NCBI RefSeq assembly: GCF_002532535.1
Contig: NZ_NQWI01000031.1
Location: 1 to 48,806 of the forward strand
DNA: 48,806 nucleotides
Direction of reading: 5' to 3'
Source: Candidatus Viridilinea mediisalina
GTDB taxonomy: Bacteria; Chloroflexota; Chloroflexia; Chloroflexales; Chloroflexaceae
Below, piece by piece: positions 18,201 through 25,243 of this stretch. Positions within the stretch are counted from its first letter, which is position 1, and each line of letters starts with the position of its first letter. The notes under the pieces are model-generated. The model searched no databases. It worked only from the letters and a program-made list of their open reading frames with translations, and was not told the origin of the DNA. A program made the translations under genes and the position numbers.

Positions 18201-19883
18201 ATGCTTGTTACCACTCCCGCAAAGGCCAATATTGCCCGCCACCTGCCCGCGATGGCCCGTGAACGCCCCGATCAGGTTGCGGTGGTGATGGGTGAGGGAC
18301 GTGATCGTGCCGGTATCACGATCTATCGGCGCTTGAGTTTTGCTGAGTTGGATCGCGTGAGCGATCGCTATGCCTGGGGCTTGAGTGGAATTGGTTTGAC
18401 GCAGGGGACGCGGGTGCTTTCGATGGTACCAGCCGGTCTGCCGTTGATTAGTATGACCTTTGCGTTGATGAAGTTGGGCGCGGTGCCGATTCTGATCGAT
18501 CCGGCCATGGGCCGACGCAATCTGGTCAAGTGTATTGAAGAGTGTGAGCCACAGGCAATGGTGGGCGTGCCGCGTGCTCATGTTGCCCGTATGCTCTTTC
18601 CCCGCGCCTTCAAGACGGTGCAACGGAGCATTATGGTTGGTTCGCGCTTGGCCCCCTTTGGCGATTTCAACCTGGCGGATCTCAGTCCGCCTTTGGATGC
18701 GCCCTTCCCATTGGCACCTGTGCATGCCAATGATGATGCGGCGATCATCTTTACGACTGGGAGCACCGGAGTGCCGAAGGGTGTCCTCTATAGCCACGGT
18801 ATGTTCGAGGCGCAGGTGCGCTTGTTGCGTAACCTCTTTCAGCTTGAACCTGGCGAGATCGAGATGCCCGCCTTTCCGCTCTTTGCACTCTTTAACGTTG
18901 CCCTTGGCTGTACTTCGGCTATTCCACCAATTGATCCCACCCGCCCAGCCAGTTGCGATCCGGCGGCGGTGGTGGAATGTATCCAAGATCAGGCGGTCAC
19001 TTCAACCTTTGGTTCGCCTGCGATCTGGCGTAAGGTGACGACCTATTGCCTCGAGAAGAACATTCGCTTGCCGACGTTGCGCCGTGTGATGATGGCCGGT
19101 GCGCCCGTGCCTGCTGACCTACACGAGCGCTTTCGGGCGATCCTCGATCCGCTGGCCGACACCCATACGCCCTATGGGGCTACCGAGGCGCTGCCGATTG
19201 CATCGATCAACGGGCGCGAAGTGCAGGCGGCCAATGCGGCCCGCGGCGGCGATCCGCTGGCCGGTACCTGCGTAGGCCGCGCTGTGCCCGAAGTAACCCT
19301 ACGGATCATCCCGATTACGGATGAAGCCATTGCCACCTGGGATGAAACTCTGGCGCTCCCCGCCTACCAAGTGGGCGAAATTGTGGTCAAAGGCCCTGCC
19401 GTAACCCACCGTTACATCAATCGGCCCGAAGCGACGGCCAAAGCCAAGATTGCCGAAGGTACAACCATTTGGCACCGCATGGGCGATCTGGGCTACCTCG
19501 ACGACGAGGGGCGGCTCTGGTTCTACGGGCGCAAGAGCCACCGCGTCGAGACCGGCCCAACCCATGGGACACTCTACAGCGAGCCGGTAGAACTGGTCTT
19601 CAACCAAAACTCCGCCGTTGCCCGCAGTGCATTGGTTGGGATTGGGCCCAGCGGCGCACAAGAGCCCGTAGTAATCATCGAACCACGCGAAGTACGGATC
19701 ATGCGCGACCCAGCGGCGGTCAAGATTCTGATTGGTGAACTGCGTAACCTTGGGGCACGCTACCCCATGACCGCACCGATCCAGCGCTTCCTGCTGCACC
19801 CCGCCTTCCCGGTGGACATCCGCCACAACGCGAAGATCTTCCGTGAGCAATTGGCGCTCTGGGCGGCGGAGCAGCGGGGGTAG
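18201..19883 (+). CDS. oleC: OleC-like beta-lactone synthetase (AMP-binding)
   Basis: A 560-residue adenylate-forming enzyme. The N-terminus NIARHLPAMARERPDQVAVV and the AMP-binding loop FTTGSTGVPKG are clear. PAFPLFALFNVALG and RVMMAGAPVP are typical of OleC rather than of acyl-CoA ligases, as is TPYGATEALPIASINGRE. OleC activates 2-alkyl-3-hydroxy acids and closes the beta-lactone that OleB then decarboxylates. The start is the ATG at 18201 behind GAGGAG; the longer open frame begins in a repeat. OleA (thiolase-like condensation) and OleD (reductase) must be elsewhere if the pathway is complete. Chloroflexales mats are known for C31 alkenes, which makes the pathway plausible. Confidence 0.82.
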   Translation: MLVTTPAKANIARHLPAMARERPDQVAVVMGEGRDRAGITIYRRLSFAELDRVSDRYAWGLSGIGLTQGTRVLSMVPAGLPLISMTFALMKLGAVPILIDPAMGRRNLVKCIEECEPQAMVGVPRAHVARMLFPRAFKTVQRSIMVGSRLAPFGDFNLADLSPPLDAPFPLAPVHANDDAAIIFTTGSTGVPKGVLYSHGMFEAQVRLLRNLFQLEPGEIEMPAFPLFALFNVALGCTSAIPPIDPTRPASCDPAAVVECIQDQAVTSTFGSPAIWRKVTTYCLEKNIRLPTLRRVMMAGAPVPADLHERFRAILDPLADTHTPYGATEALPIASINGREVQAANAARGGDPLAGTCVGRAVPEVTLRIIPITDEAIATWDETLALPAYQVGEIVVKGPAVTHRYINRPEATAKAKIAEGTTIWHRMGDLGYLDDEGRLWFYGRKSHRVETGPTHGTLYSEPVELVFNQNSAVARSALVGIGPSGAQEPVVIIEPREVRIMRDPAAVKILIGELRNLGARYPMTAPIQRFLLHPAFPVDIRHNAKIFREQLALWAAEQRG

Positions 19884-19900
19884 CGGGGAGGGAGAGGTTG

Positions 19901-19932
19901 AACCACAGAGGCACAGAGTACACAGAGGTTTT
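19901..19932. repeat. CACAGAGG dispersed repeat
   Basis: A single copy of the CACAGAGGCACAGAG repeat lies between the convergent ends of oleC and the small minus-strand gene. The last base falls in the stop codon of that gene. Confidence 0.85.
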
Positions 19933-20213
19933 TAGGCAGCAACTTCCCTACCTAAGCGGGCGAGGAGCGCATCATAGGCAAGTTCCTCATCTGCGGAAGG
20001 GGGATGCAGGCTACTTTCTTGATCCCACGCGGCAAAGTGGTCACGTAGTTCGCTTGATGAAGTTGCAGGATTGGAAGATCGAGATTCGAGGAGTTGTGCG
20101 ATAAGTTGATCTTGCTCTTCAATCGAGAGATGACGCGCAAGTTCAAACACCATGCTCAAATCAAAAGTGAGATGAGCGGCTGGTATGGTGCGTAGCGCAA
20201 TCGTTGTACTCAT
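19932..20213 (-). CDS. Small antitoxin-like protein, 93 aa
   Basis: A 93-residue acidic protein starting at an ATG behind AGGGGG. The central helix LARHLSIEEQDQLIAQLLES resembles segments of small addiction-module proteins, but I cannot name the family. It is transcribed divergently from the Phd-like antitoxin gene across a 57-bp spacer with a repeated TTGTACA site. That spacing suggests shared regulation. No toxin gene lies next to it. It could be an unrelated hypothetical protein. Confidence 0.6.
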   Translation of the reverse strand: MSTTIALRTIPAAHLTFDLSMVFELARHLSIEEQDQLIAQLLESRSSNPATSSSELRDHFAAWDQESSLHPPSADEELAYDALLARLGREVAA

Positions 20214-20242
20214 AAAGCCCCCTCGCTCATATGCTAGAATAC

Positions 20243-20257
20243 TTGTACAGTTGTACA
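20243..20257. promoter_or_regulatory. Operator candidate: TTGTACA direct repeat
   Basis: TTGTACAGTTGTACA consists of two identical 7-bp sites spaced one base apart (8-bp period). Each contains the palindrome TGTACA. It lies between two divergent small genes and beside TAGAAT (20235-20240), a possible -10. Antitoxins of the Phd class usually bind such sites to repress their own operon. No binding is shown. Confidence 0.4.
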
Positions 20258-20270
20258 TCAGGAAAACAAT

Positions 20271-20318
20271 ATGCTCATCGTGGACGATACATCTGTCATT
20301 CTTGCGGTTGCGCTATGA
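20271..20318 (+). pseudogene. PIN-domain toxin N-terminal stub (15 codons)
   Basis: A 15-residue frame MLIVDDTSVILAVAL starts behind AGGAAAAC and ends in TGA overlapping the antitoxin ATG. PIN-domain VapC-like toxins begin with a strand of the type VDTSVILAVL, carrying the first catalytic aspartate. I infer that this is the leftover start of a PIN toxin. It could alternatively be a leader peptide that couples translation to the antitoxin. The rest of a PIN domain is not found nearby. Confidence 0.4.
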
Positions 20319-20557
20319 AAAGCTATACCTATTCTGAAGCACGCCAGAACTTTGCCGCCATCCTAGAACAAGCATACCGCGATGGCGCGGTACGCATCCA
20401 ACGCCGTGACGGTCAGAGCTTCGTCCTGACCCCCGAACCACGGACGGTATCACCACTAGACATTCCCGGTATCCAGTTGGATCGTCCAGTAACACGCGAT
20501 ACGATCCTCGAAGCTCTCGCAGAGAGCCGTCGAAGATATGATACCGGTGATGCGTGA
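20315..20557 (+). CDS. Phd/YefM-type antitoxin
   Basis: An 80-residue protein starting MKSYTYSEARQNFAAILEQA, the typical N-terminal DNA-binding and dimerisation fold of Phd/YefM antitoxins. A region RIQRRDGQSFVLTPEP follows, and then a C-terminal toxin-binding-like tail ending RRRYDTGDA. The ATG at 20315 overlaps the TGA of the preceding 15-codon frame, so it depends on coupled translation. No toxin follows; instead a repeat element begins 22 bp downstream. It appears to be an orphan antitoxin left after toxin loss. Confidence 0.75.
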   Translation: MKSYTYSEARQNFAAILEQAYRDGAVRIQRRDGQSFVLTPEPRTVSPLDIPGIQLDRPVTRDTILEALAESRRRYDTGDA

Positions 20558-20579
20558 CAAGGAGCCAAGAGTGACAAAT

Positions 20580-20770
20580 ATGGTTCGCATGCATCGTAGT
20601 GCGGACGTTATGGCAGTGATGGGAAGCCGACTAAGGGAAGCAGAAGTTGTTGATTGCCCCGTTGCTGTGCCACTCTGAGATGCCGTAGGTAGTGCCGACT
20701 TTAGTCGGCTTCCCATCGCTGCCAAAGTCCTCAGCCGACTAAAGTCGGCACTACGATGCATGCGAACCAT
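20580..20770. mobile_element. 191-bp MITE-like element with 23-bp perfect terminal inverted repeats
   Basis: Positions 20580-20602 and 20748-20770 are exact reverse complements (23 bp). Inside the right half is a 66-bp palindromic core (20689-20754) built on GTAGTGCCGACTTTAGTCGG. A core of the same length recurs at 34524-34589. There is no coding capacity, so any transposition would need a transposase in trans. Confidence 0.8.
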
Positions 20771-20899
20771 GTACTATTCAGCATGACAGGCTGCTGGGGT
20801 ACTTACAAATTTCTGCTTCTCTAACGTCGGCACTACCTACTTTGTATGGATGGTGTCGAGGCATGTGGTGAACGCATTGCAATGAGGTATACCCTGCTT

Positions 20900-21032
20900 G
20901 TCACTCGTCACTCATCACTCGTAATACCAATTTTACCATTGAGCATGCCGCATGCCCAATGACAATCTAGCGCATTAAGATGCCATGCTCGGCTTTCAGC
21001 TATCGGCTATCGGCTATCGGATTTGGTATTAC
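20900..21032 (-). mobile_element. 112-bp element with terminal inverted repeats, and flanking heptamers
   Basis: The element 20921-21032 begins GTAATACCAA and ends TTGGTATTAC, perfect 10-bp inverted ends. Inside, GAGCATG (20941-20947) pairs with CATGCTC (20984-20990). This is the same outer stem as at 8741/18118, with an A-to-G change matched by T-to-C. It carries three TATCGGC heptamers (20998-21019), and three further heptamers (GTCACTC type, 20900-20920) abut its left end. The right end contains the TAA stop of lysY (21029-21031). Read from lysY, the order is end, heptamers, head, end. The rest of the spacer 20771-20899 shows nothing recognisable. Confidence 0.8.
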
Positions 21033-22066
21033 ACCGGGTGCAACCCAGGAAACTCAAGGCCCAATGTCTCCTCAAGGCCGCACATCAGGTTCATGCACTG
21101 CACCGCGCTGCCTGAGGCGCCCTTCATGAGGTTGTCGAGGGCGCAGATGCTTACAATTCGCCCACTGGCTGGATCGAGCGCAAAGCCCAGATCGGCGAAG
21201 TTGCTCCCGGCGAGGATTTTGGGTTCGGGGAAGCGGTAGATGCCTTGGCGCTCCTTGACGATCCGTAAGAAGGGTTGATCTTTGACGAAGCTACGATAAG
21301 CTTGCCAAAGTTCCTTTTCGCTGATCGGCTGGGCGGCGAAGGCGTGGGCTGTGGCTAAGGCTCCGCGTACCAGTTCAACTGAGGTGATCGAGAGGTGTAC
21401 GTTGGATAAGCCGGTGACCTGTTCAACCTCGGCGGTGTGACGGTGACCCACTGGGGCGAAGGAGCGCACGACGCCCGCTCGTTCCGGGTGGTGGCTGCTG
21501 TCGCTAGAGCTTGCGCCGCCCTCTGACGAGCCTACTTTGACTTCGACCACAACTGGTTTGCTCTGGTCAATCAGCCCGGCACGCACGAGCGGCAGCAGGG
21601 CCAGGTTGGTAGCCGTGGCGTTGCAGCCCACCCCACTGGCAAACTTCGCGCCCCGCAGCGCCTCGCGGCTCACTTCGGGCAGCCCATAGACAAAGCGTTC
21701 GAGCCAGGTGGGCGCGGGGTGGGGCGTACCGTACCATGTGGTATAGGTCGCAGGATCGCGCAGACGAAAATCGGCAGAACAATCAATAATGGTTGGCGCA
21801 AGGCTGGTGTAATGCTCAATGGCCTTGGCCCCCTCGCCATGGGGCAACGCCAAAAAGAGTACATCACAAGGCTCCAGGCGGTCGGGATGCACAAACTGCA
21901 TCTGGGCGCGGCCACGCAGATTGGGGTGTACCTGATGCAGATAGCGCCCCGCATTGCGCCCACTGGTCGCCTGGGCCACCTGCACCGCCGGATGCCACAG
22001 CAACAAACGCAGCAACTCGCCACCAACATAGCCCGATGCGCCAACAATGCTTACTTTGAGGGTCAT
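21029..22066 (-). CDS. lysY: LysY: [LysW]-aminoadipate 6-phosphate reductase
   Basis: A 345-residue ArgC-type NADPH-dependent semialdehyde-forming reductase. An N-terminal Rossmann motif (IVGASGYVGGELLRLL) and a catalytic Cys148 in SGVGCNATATNLALLPL are present. The ArgC family usually has NPGCYPT around this cysteine; GCNAT is the LysY-like form. In the alpha-aminoadipate pathway it reduces the LysW-bound phosphate to the semialdehyde. Its place beside lysX and lysW supports LysY over ArgC, though a dual role in arginine synthesis cannot be excluded. It is the last gene of the operon, and its stop codon comes from the inverted end of a repeat element. The partner kinase LysZ is not in the window. 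Confidence 0.88.
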   Translation of the reverse strand: MTLKVSIVGASGYVGGELLRLLLWHPAVQVAQATSGRNAGRYLHQVHPNLRGRAQMQFVHPDRLEPCDVLFLALPHGEGAKAIEHYTSLAPTIIDCSADFRLRDPATYTTWYGTPHPAPTWLERFVYGLPEVSREALRGAKFASGVGCNATATNLALLPLVRAGLIDQSKPVVVEVKVGSSEGGASSSDSSHHPERAGVVRSFAPVGHRHTAEVEQVTGLSNVHLSITSVELVRGALATAHAFAAQPISEKELWQAYRSFVKDQPFLRIVKERQGIYRFPEPKILAGSNFADLGFALDPASGRIVSICALDNLMKGASGSAVQCMNLMCGLEETLGLEFPGLHPV

Positions 22067-22121
22067 AGTTTCTCTTCTCCTAGCGGGGGTTTGGGGGATG
22101 CTGCGCCTCTTCCAAGAAAGT

Positions 22122-22273
22122 TTTTTTGTTCCGTGTTGACGGCTTCGCCGCCAACACGGAACAAAAAACTGGGTTTGGGGCTGCGCCCCTCACGAAGAAC
22201 TTGTTCTCTTTCGTGTTGGCGGCTTCGCCGCCAACACGAAAGAGAACAATGGGTTTGGGGCTTCGCCCCAATA
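22122..22273. terminator. Two long hairpins plus GGGGC(TTC)GCCCC hairpins in the lysX-lysY spacer
   Basis: Hairpin one (22122-22143 with 22147-22168) has a 22-bp stem with one mismatch and poly-T/poly-A flanks. Hairpin two (22201-22223 with 22227-22249) has a perfect 23-bp stem. Both have the tip GGCGGC-TTC-GCCGCC (GACGGC on the left arm of hairpin one) but unrelated lower stems. Small hairpins of the type GGGGC-TTC-GCCCC follow each. The same architecture occurs at 46288-46400. In mid-operon they could act as partial terminators or RNA-processing sites. Confidence 0.75.
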
Positions 22274-22294
22274 ACGGGTGCGAGGGCGGCAGCC

Positions 22295-23137
22295 CTAGCC
22301 TTTGTCCACGGCAAGCACATAATCAACAATCCGCGCCGGAATATCCACCCCGGTGGTCTCAATTGAGTTGCGGAACTCCATGGTGTAGTTCACCTCATTG
22401 ACCAACAGCCGGCCATCGTGGGTCTCAAGCAGATCAATGGCTACCACGCCCCCACCGACGGCATTGGCTGCCCGTAGGCTCAAATCGGCTAAGGTGGGGG
22501 TGACTGGGCAGTTGCTGGCGGTGCCGCCACGGGCGGTGTTGGTGATCCAGTGTTCGCTGGCGCGATAGATCGCCCCGATGCACTCATCGCCCACGACGAA
22601 GGCGCGAATATCACGCCCCGGCTTGTCAATGTACTCTTGGATGTAGAAGATCGAGTGCTGGTAGTTGCCCAAGACATCACGATGCTCAAGGATGGCCTCC
22701 GCAGCATCGCGGTCGTTCACCTTGCTCACCATGCGCCCCCAAGAGCCAACGACCGGCTTGAGTACCACTGGGTAGCCCAGTTGCTCCATGGCGCTCAAGG
22801 CGCTCTCTGGGGTAAAGGCGAGCAGGCAGCGGGGCGTGGGCACTTCGGCATGCACGAGCGCCTGAGTCGTCAGAAACTTGTCGCCACAGATGTCGGCAAC
22901 TTGGTAGGTATTGACCGTCGGCACTCCCGCGTCGTTAAAGAGCTTGAGCATATAGAGCGCCCGACTATGCTGAATACAGCGTTCAAGGACCACATCGTAG
23001 GGGTACTCGCGCTGGTGCAGATCAAAGATCTGGGCACGATCATCAATTTTGGTATAACGCAACCCGCGCCGATCTAGTTCGGTGAAGAGCAATTTCTCTT
23101 CGGCGCGAATGCGTGAACAGAGAACTCCAATACGCAT
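22295..23137 (-). CDS. lysX: LysX: alpha-aminoadipate-LysW ligase
   Basis: A 280-residue ATP-grasp enzyme of the RimK/LysX group. It joins the alpha-amino group of alpha-aminoadipate to the C-terminal glutamate of LysW. Visible features are the N-terminal [17 protein letters not shown], the ATP-binding segment [19 protein letters not shown] and the metal-binding end [20 protein letters not shown]. The start is ATG 23135-23137 because AAGGAGAA lies directly before it; the longer frame has no support. lysW lies 180 bp upstream, across a spacer filled by a CACAGAGG inverted repeat. Length and motifs are normal for the family. Confidence 0.93.
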   Translation of the reverse strand: MRIGVLCSRIRAEEKLLFTELDRRGLRYTKIDDRAQIFDLHQREYPYDVVLERCIQHSRALYMLKLFNDAGVPTVNTYQVADICGDKFLTTQALVHAEVPTPRCLLAFTPESALSAMEQLGYPVVLKPVVGSWGRMVSKVNDRDAAEAILEHRDVLGNYQHSIFYIQEYIDKPGRDIRAFVVGDECIGAIYRASEHWITNTARGGTASNCPVTPTLADLSLRAANAVGGGVVAIDLLETHDGRLLVNEVNYTMEFRNSIETTGVDIPARIVDYVLAVDKG

Positions 23138-23164
23138 AACTTCTCCTTGAGAAGAGAGAGGTAC

Positions 23165-23285
23165 AGAGAATTTCACCACAGAGACACAGAGAACACAGAG
23201 AGTTGCATGGTACGGTAATCACCATCGTTAGCACTCTCTGCGTTACAAACTCTGTGCTCTCAGTGCCTCTGTGGTGAAATCCTCT
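23165..23285. repeat. Imperfect inverted CACAGAGG repeat between lysW and lysX
   Basis: The left arm (about 23167-23205) and right arm (about 23245-23285) are reverse-complementary copies of the CACAGAGG family, each starting from a TTTCACCACAGAG-type end. They could fold into a long stem in the lysW-lysX transcript. The same family forms a 26-bp stem at 43839-43917. Confidence 0.8.
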
Positions 23286-23317
23286 GCATCTCTTGCTTCT
23301 ATCGGTTTTTCGCCTAG

Positions 23318-23485
23318 CTACTCGCCCCAGTCCTCTTCGACTTCAGGGGCGAGCGCCAATGCGGGCGGATCGAGGCTGACAACTTCTAGCTCGGCACCAC
23401 ATTCGGGGCATACAATAATCTCGCTCTCGAGGGTGTCGGCGGGTAGGGCGACGCTGGCGGCACATTCGGGGCATGTGGCTTCCAT
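23318..23485 (-). CDS. lysW: LysW amino-group carrier protein
   Basis: A 55-residue acidic protein that holds the amino group of alpha-aminoadipate during lysine synthesis, preventing its cyclisation and presenting it to the later enzymes. The N-terminal half is a zinc ribbon with CPEC at residues 5-8 and again at 26-29. The protein ends EDWGE, the LysW signature, whose last glutamate is the attachment point. The sequence starts [11 protein letters not shown]. It lies 21 bp downstream of the homoisocitrate dehydrogenase stop. A GGAG lies upstream at a long spacing, so translation may depend on coupling. The gene is easily missed because of its size, but it fixes the identity of the whole operon. 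Confidence 0.95.
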   Translation of the reverse strand: MEATCPECAASVALPADTLESEIIVCPECGAELEVVSLDPPALALAPEVEEDWGE

Positions 23486-23506
23486 AGGTTTGTTTTTACT
23501 CCATTA

Positions 23507-24514
23507 TTACAATTGTGCTAAAACAGCTTCAGCAAGAGCTTCAGTTGTGGCGTTGCCCCCCAGATCGGGGGTGTGCGGCCCATCACGCAGCACTGTGGCG
23601 CTGGCCTTGCGTAGCCGCGCAGCTTGATCGGGCAGCTTGCGCCATGCCAAAAGCATGGCAACACATTCGATGGCGGCAAGCGGGTTGGCGCAGCCACGCC
23701 CAACGATGTCGGGCGCAGCCCCGTGGACGGGCTCAAAGAGGGCGCGTTGCTCGCCTAGATTGGCTGAAGCGGCGAGGCCCAGTCCACCGCCATGAATGCA
23801 GGCAACATCCGAGAGGATGTCGCCAAACATGTTGGTGGTGACAATCACGTCAAAACGTTGGGGGCTTTGGGCAAGATGCATCGCCGCCACGTCCACCAGC
23901 AGTTCATCGTGGGTCAGGTCAGGGTAGTCGCGCACCACCGCGAGCGCCGTCTCGCGGAAGAGGCCGTCACTAACCCGCAGTACATTGGCTTTATGCACAA
24001 TGGTAACACGGCCAGGGCGTTGCAGATCATGCGCCCGGCTGCGGGCCAATTCGCAGGCGGCACGCACGATCCTCGTGCTGGCTTGGCGCGTAATCACCCG
24101 TTCAGCAATCGCGGTGGCCCCATCATCGGCAAGCCGTTCGCGCCCGGCGTAGAGCCCTTCGGTATTTTCGCGCACCACAACGAGCGAATGGGCCGGTTGG
24201 TTTGCGCTTGCCCGCATCTGGGTCGGGCGAATATTGGCGTAGAGATCAAGCTCGCGGCGCAACTGCACAATCGGGCTGCGGTAGCCAGGTACACTATGGC
24301 TCGGCGAGGCAACCGCACCAAAGAGGATCGCATCGGCAGCCTGGGCTGCCGCCAAGGTCGCAGCGGGCAGGGCCGTCCCGTGGCGCTCGAAGGTGGCCCA
24401 ACCCGCCTCAGCTTCACTCAGGGCTACACTTGGCACCAAGGCTTGCAGGATGCGCGTGGCTACCCCTAGTACCTCTGGCCCAATCCCATCACCCGGAATC
24501 ACACAAACACGCAT
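23507..24514 (-). CDS. hicdh: Homoisocitrate dehydrogenase
   Basis: A 335-residue NAD-dependent beta-decarboxylating dehydrogenase of the isocitrate/isopropylmalate group. Motifs are VIPGDGIGPEV at the start, RRELDLYANIRP (substrate-specifying region), VVRENTEGLYAGRE, VHKANVLRVSDGLF, the metal-binding TTNMFGDILSDV and the NAD-binding EPVHGAAPDI. Position next to lysW and homoaconitase genes supports homoisocitrate over isopropylmalate as the substrate, although relaxed specificity is known in this group. The ATG at 24512-24514 shares a base with the lysU stop (TAATG), so the two are co-translated. Confidence 0.9.
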   Translation of the reverse strand: MRVCVIPGDGIGPEVLGVATRILQALVPSVALSEAEAGWATFERHGTALPAATLAAAQAADAILFGAVASPSHSVPGYRSPIVQLRRELDLYANIRPTQMRASANQPAHSLVVVRENTEGLYAGRERLADDGATAIAERVITRQASTRIVRAACELARSRAHDLQRPGRVTIVHKANVLRVSDGLFRETALAVVRDYPDLTHDELLVDVAAMHLAQSPQRFDVIVTTNMFGDILSDVACIHGGGLGLAASANLGEQRALFEPVHGAAPDIVGRGCANPLAAIECVAMLLAWRKLPDQAARLRKASATVLRDGPHTPDLGGNATTEALAEAVLAQL

Positions 24515-25014
24515 TAGGCCGCCTCCCCTGGGAAGCGCCCGTGGGTGCGGTAGAAGGGCACAATCCCACCAGCCGCCCACACTTCACGCAGGAAGGAGGG
24601 CGGCGGCGGCAACTGAATACATTCACCCGTTTCCGTGATGATCTGTCCTGCTTCAAGCTGTAGTTCAACCATTTGACCATCACGCAGGACACCAGTTAGG
24701 TCGGCGGTGAAGCAGGGAATGCCCAAATTGAGCGCATTACGGAAGAAGATGCGCGCAAAGAGGGGCGCAATGATCGCGCCAACGCCAACCATACGCAGCG
24801 CGAGCGGCGCATACTCACGCGAACTCCCGCAGCCAAAGTTGTTACCCGCAACAATGAGATCGCCCGGCTGCACATTGGCAGCAAAATCGGGCCGATGCTC
24901 AACAAACGGATAGTTGCGTAGGTCGGCTTCGTTCTTCAACATGTAGGGTGCATAGCGACCAGGGACGATCTGGTCGGTATTGATGTCTTGGCCAAAGATC
25001 CAGACGCGGGCCAT
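24514..25014 (-). CDS. lysU: Homoaconitase small subunit (LysU-type)
   Basis: A 166-residue swivel-domain subunit of the homoaconitase/isopropylmalate isomerase type. It carries GQDINTDQIVPGRY near the N-terminus and the substrate-binding loop NNFGCGSSREYAP, then RIFFRNALNLGIPCF. With the large subunit it interconverts homocitrate and homoisocitrate through homoaconitate. It starts at 25014 behind GGAGG. Its stop overlaps the dehydrogenase start. A 229-bp spacer containing repeats separates it from the large subunit gene, unusual for two subunits of one enzyme. Confidence 0.92.
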   Translation of the reverse strand: MARVWIFGQDINTDQIVPGRYAPYMLKNEADLRNYPFVEHRPDFAANVQPGDLIVAGNNFGCGSSREYAPLALRMVGVGAIIAPLFARIFFRNALNLGIPCFTADLTGVLRDGQMVELQLEAGQIITETGECIQLPPPPSFLREVWAAGGIVPFYRTHGRFPGEAA

Positions 25015-25062
25015 AGGAACCTCCGGGGATCGGGGAGAAGTGGCTTCTCCCATTATTGTAAA

Positions 25063-25241
25063 CCTTCACCGAGCCAGCGGCGCGGTGGCTGAGCTTGTCG
25101 AAGCCACCTTTGTTAGCGTGAAAAAGCTCTGGGCCACGCCGCTTGGCTTCGACAGGCTGGTTTCAGCAGGCTCAACCACCGAGCCAGCGGGGCGGTGGCT
25201 CGGTGAGGAAAGTTAAGCGTGGGAGTACCTGGTACTCCCAC
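25063..25241. repeat. Dispersed inverted repeats and hairpin in the lysT-lysU spacer
   Basis: Two partly inverted copies of a GGTGGCTGAGCTTGTCGAAG-type repeat (25084-25107 and about 25143-25179) are followed by an ACCGAGCC/GGCTCGGT hairpin near 25178-25204. At 25219-25241 a stem GTGGGAGTACC / GGTACTCCCAC follows directly after the lysT stop in transcript order. The last hairpin belongs to the ACCTGGT-centred family also found at 26546, 29510 and 46457. Confidence 0.75.
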
Positions 25242-25243
25242 CC

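Noticed and set aside
21029-22066. ArgC (N-acetyl-glutamyl-phosphate reductase) as the sole role
   Set aside because: The GCNAT cysteine context and the adjacent lysX and lysW point to LysY; a dual role remains open.
22063-22401. Open frames over the lysX-lysY spacer hairpins
   Set aside because: Both strands are open because the region is palindromic; the repeated residues mirror the hairpin arms.
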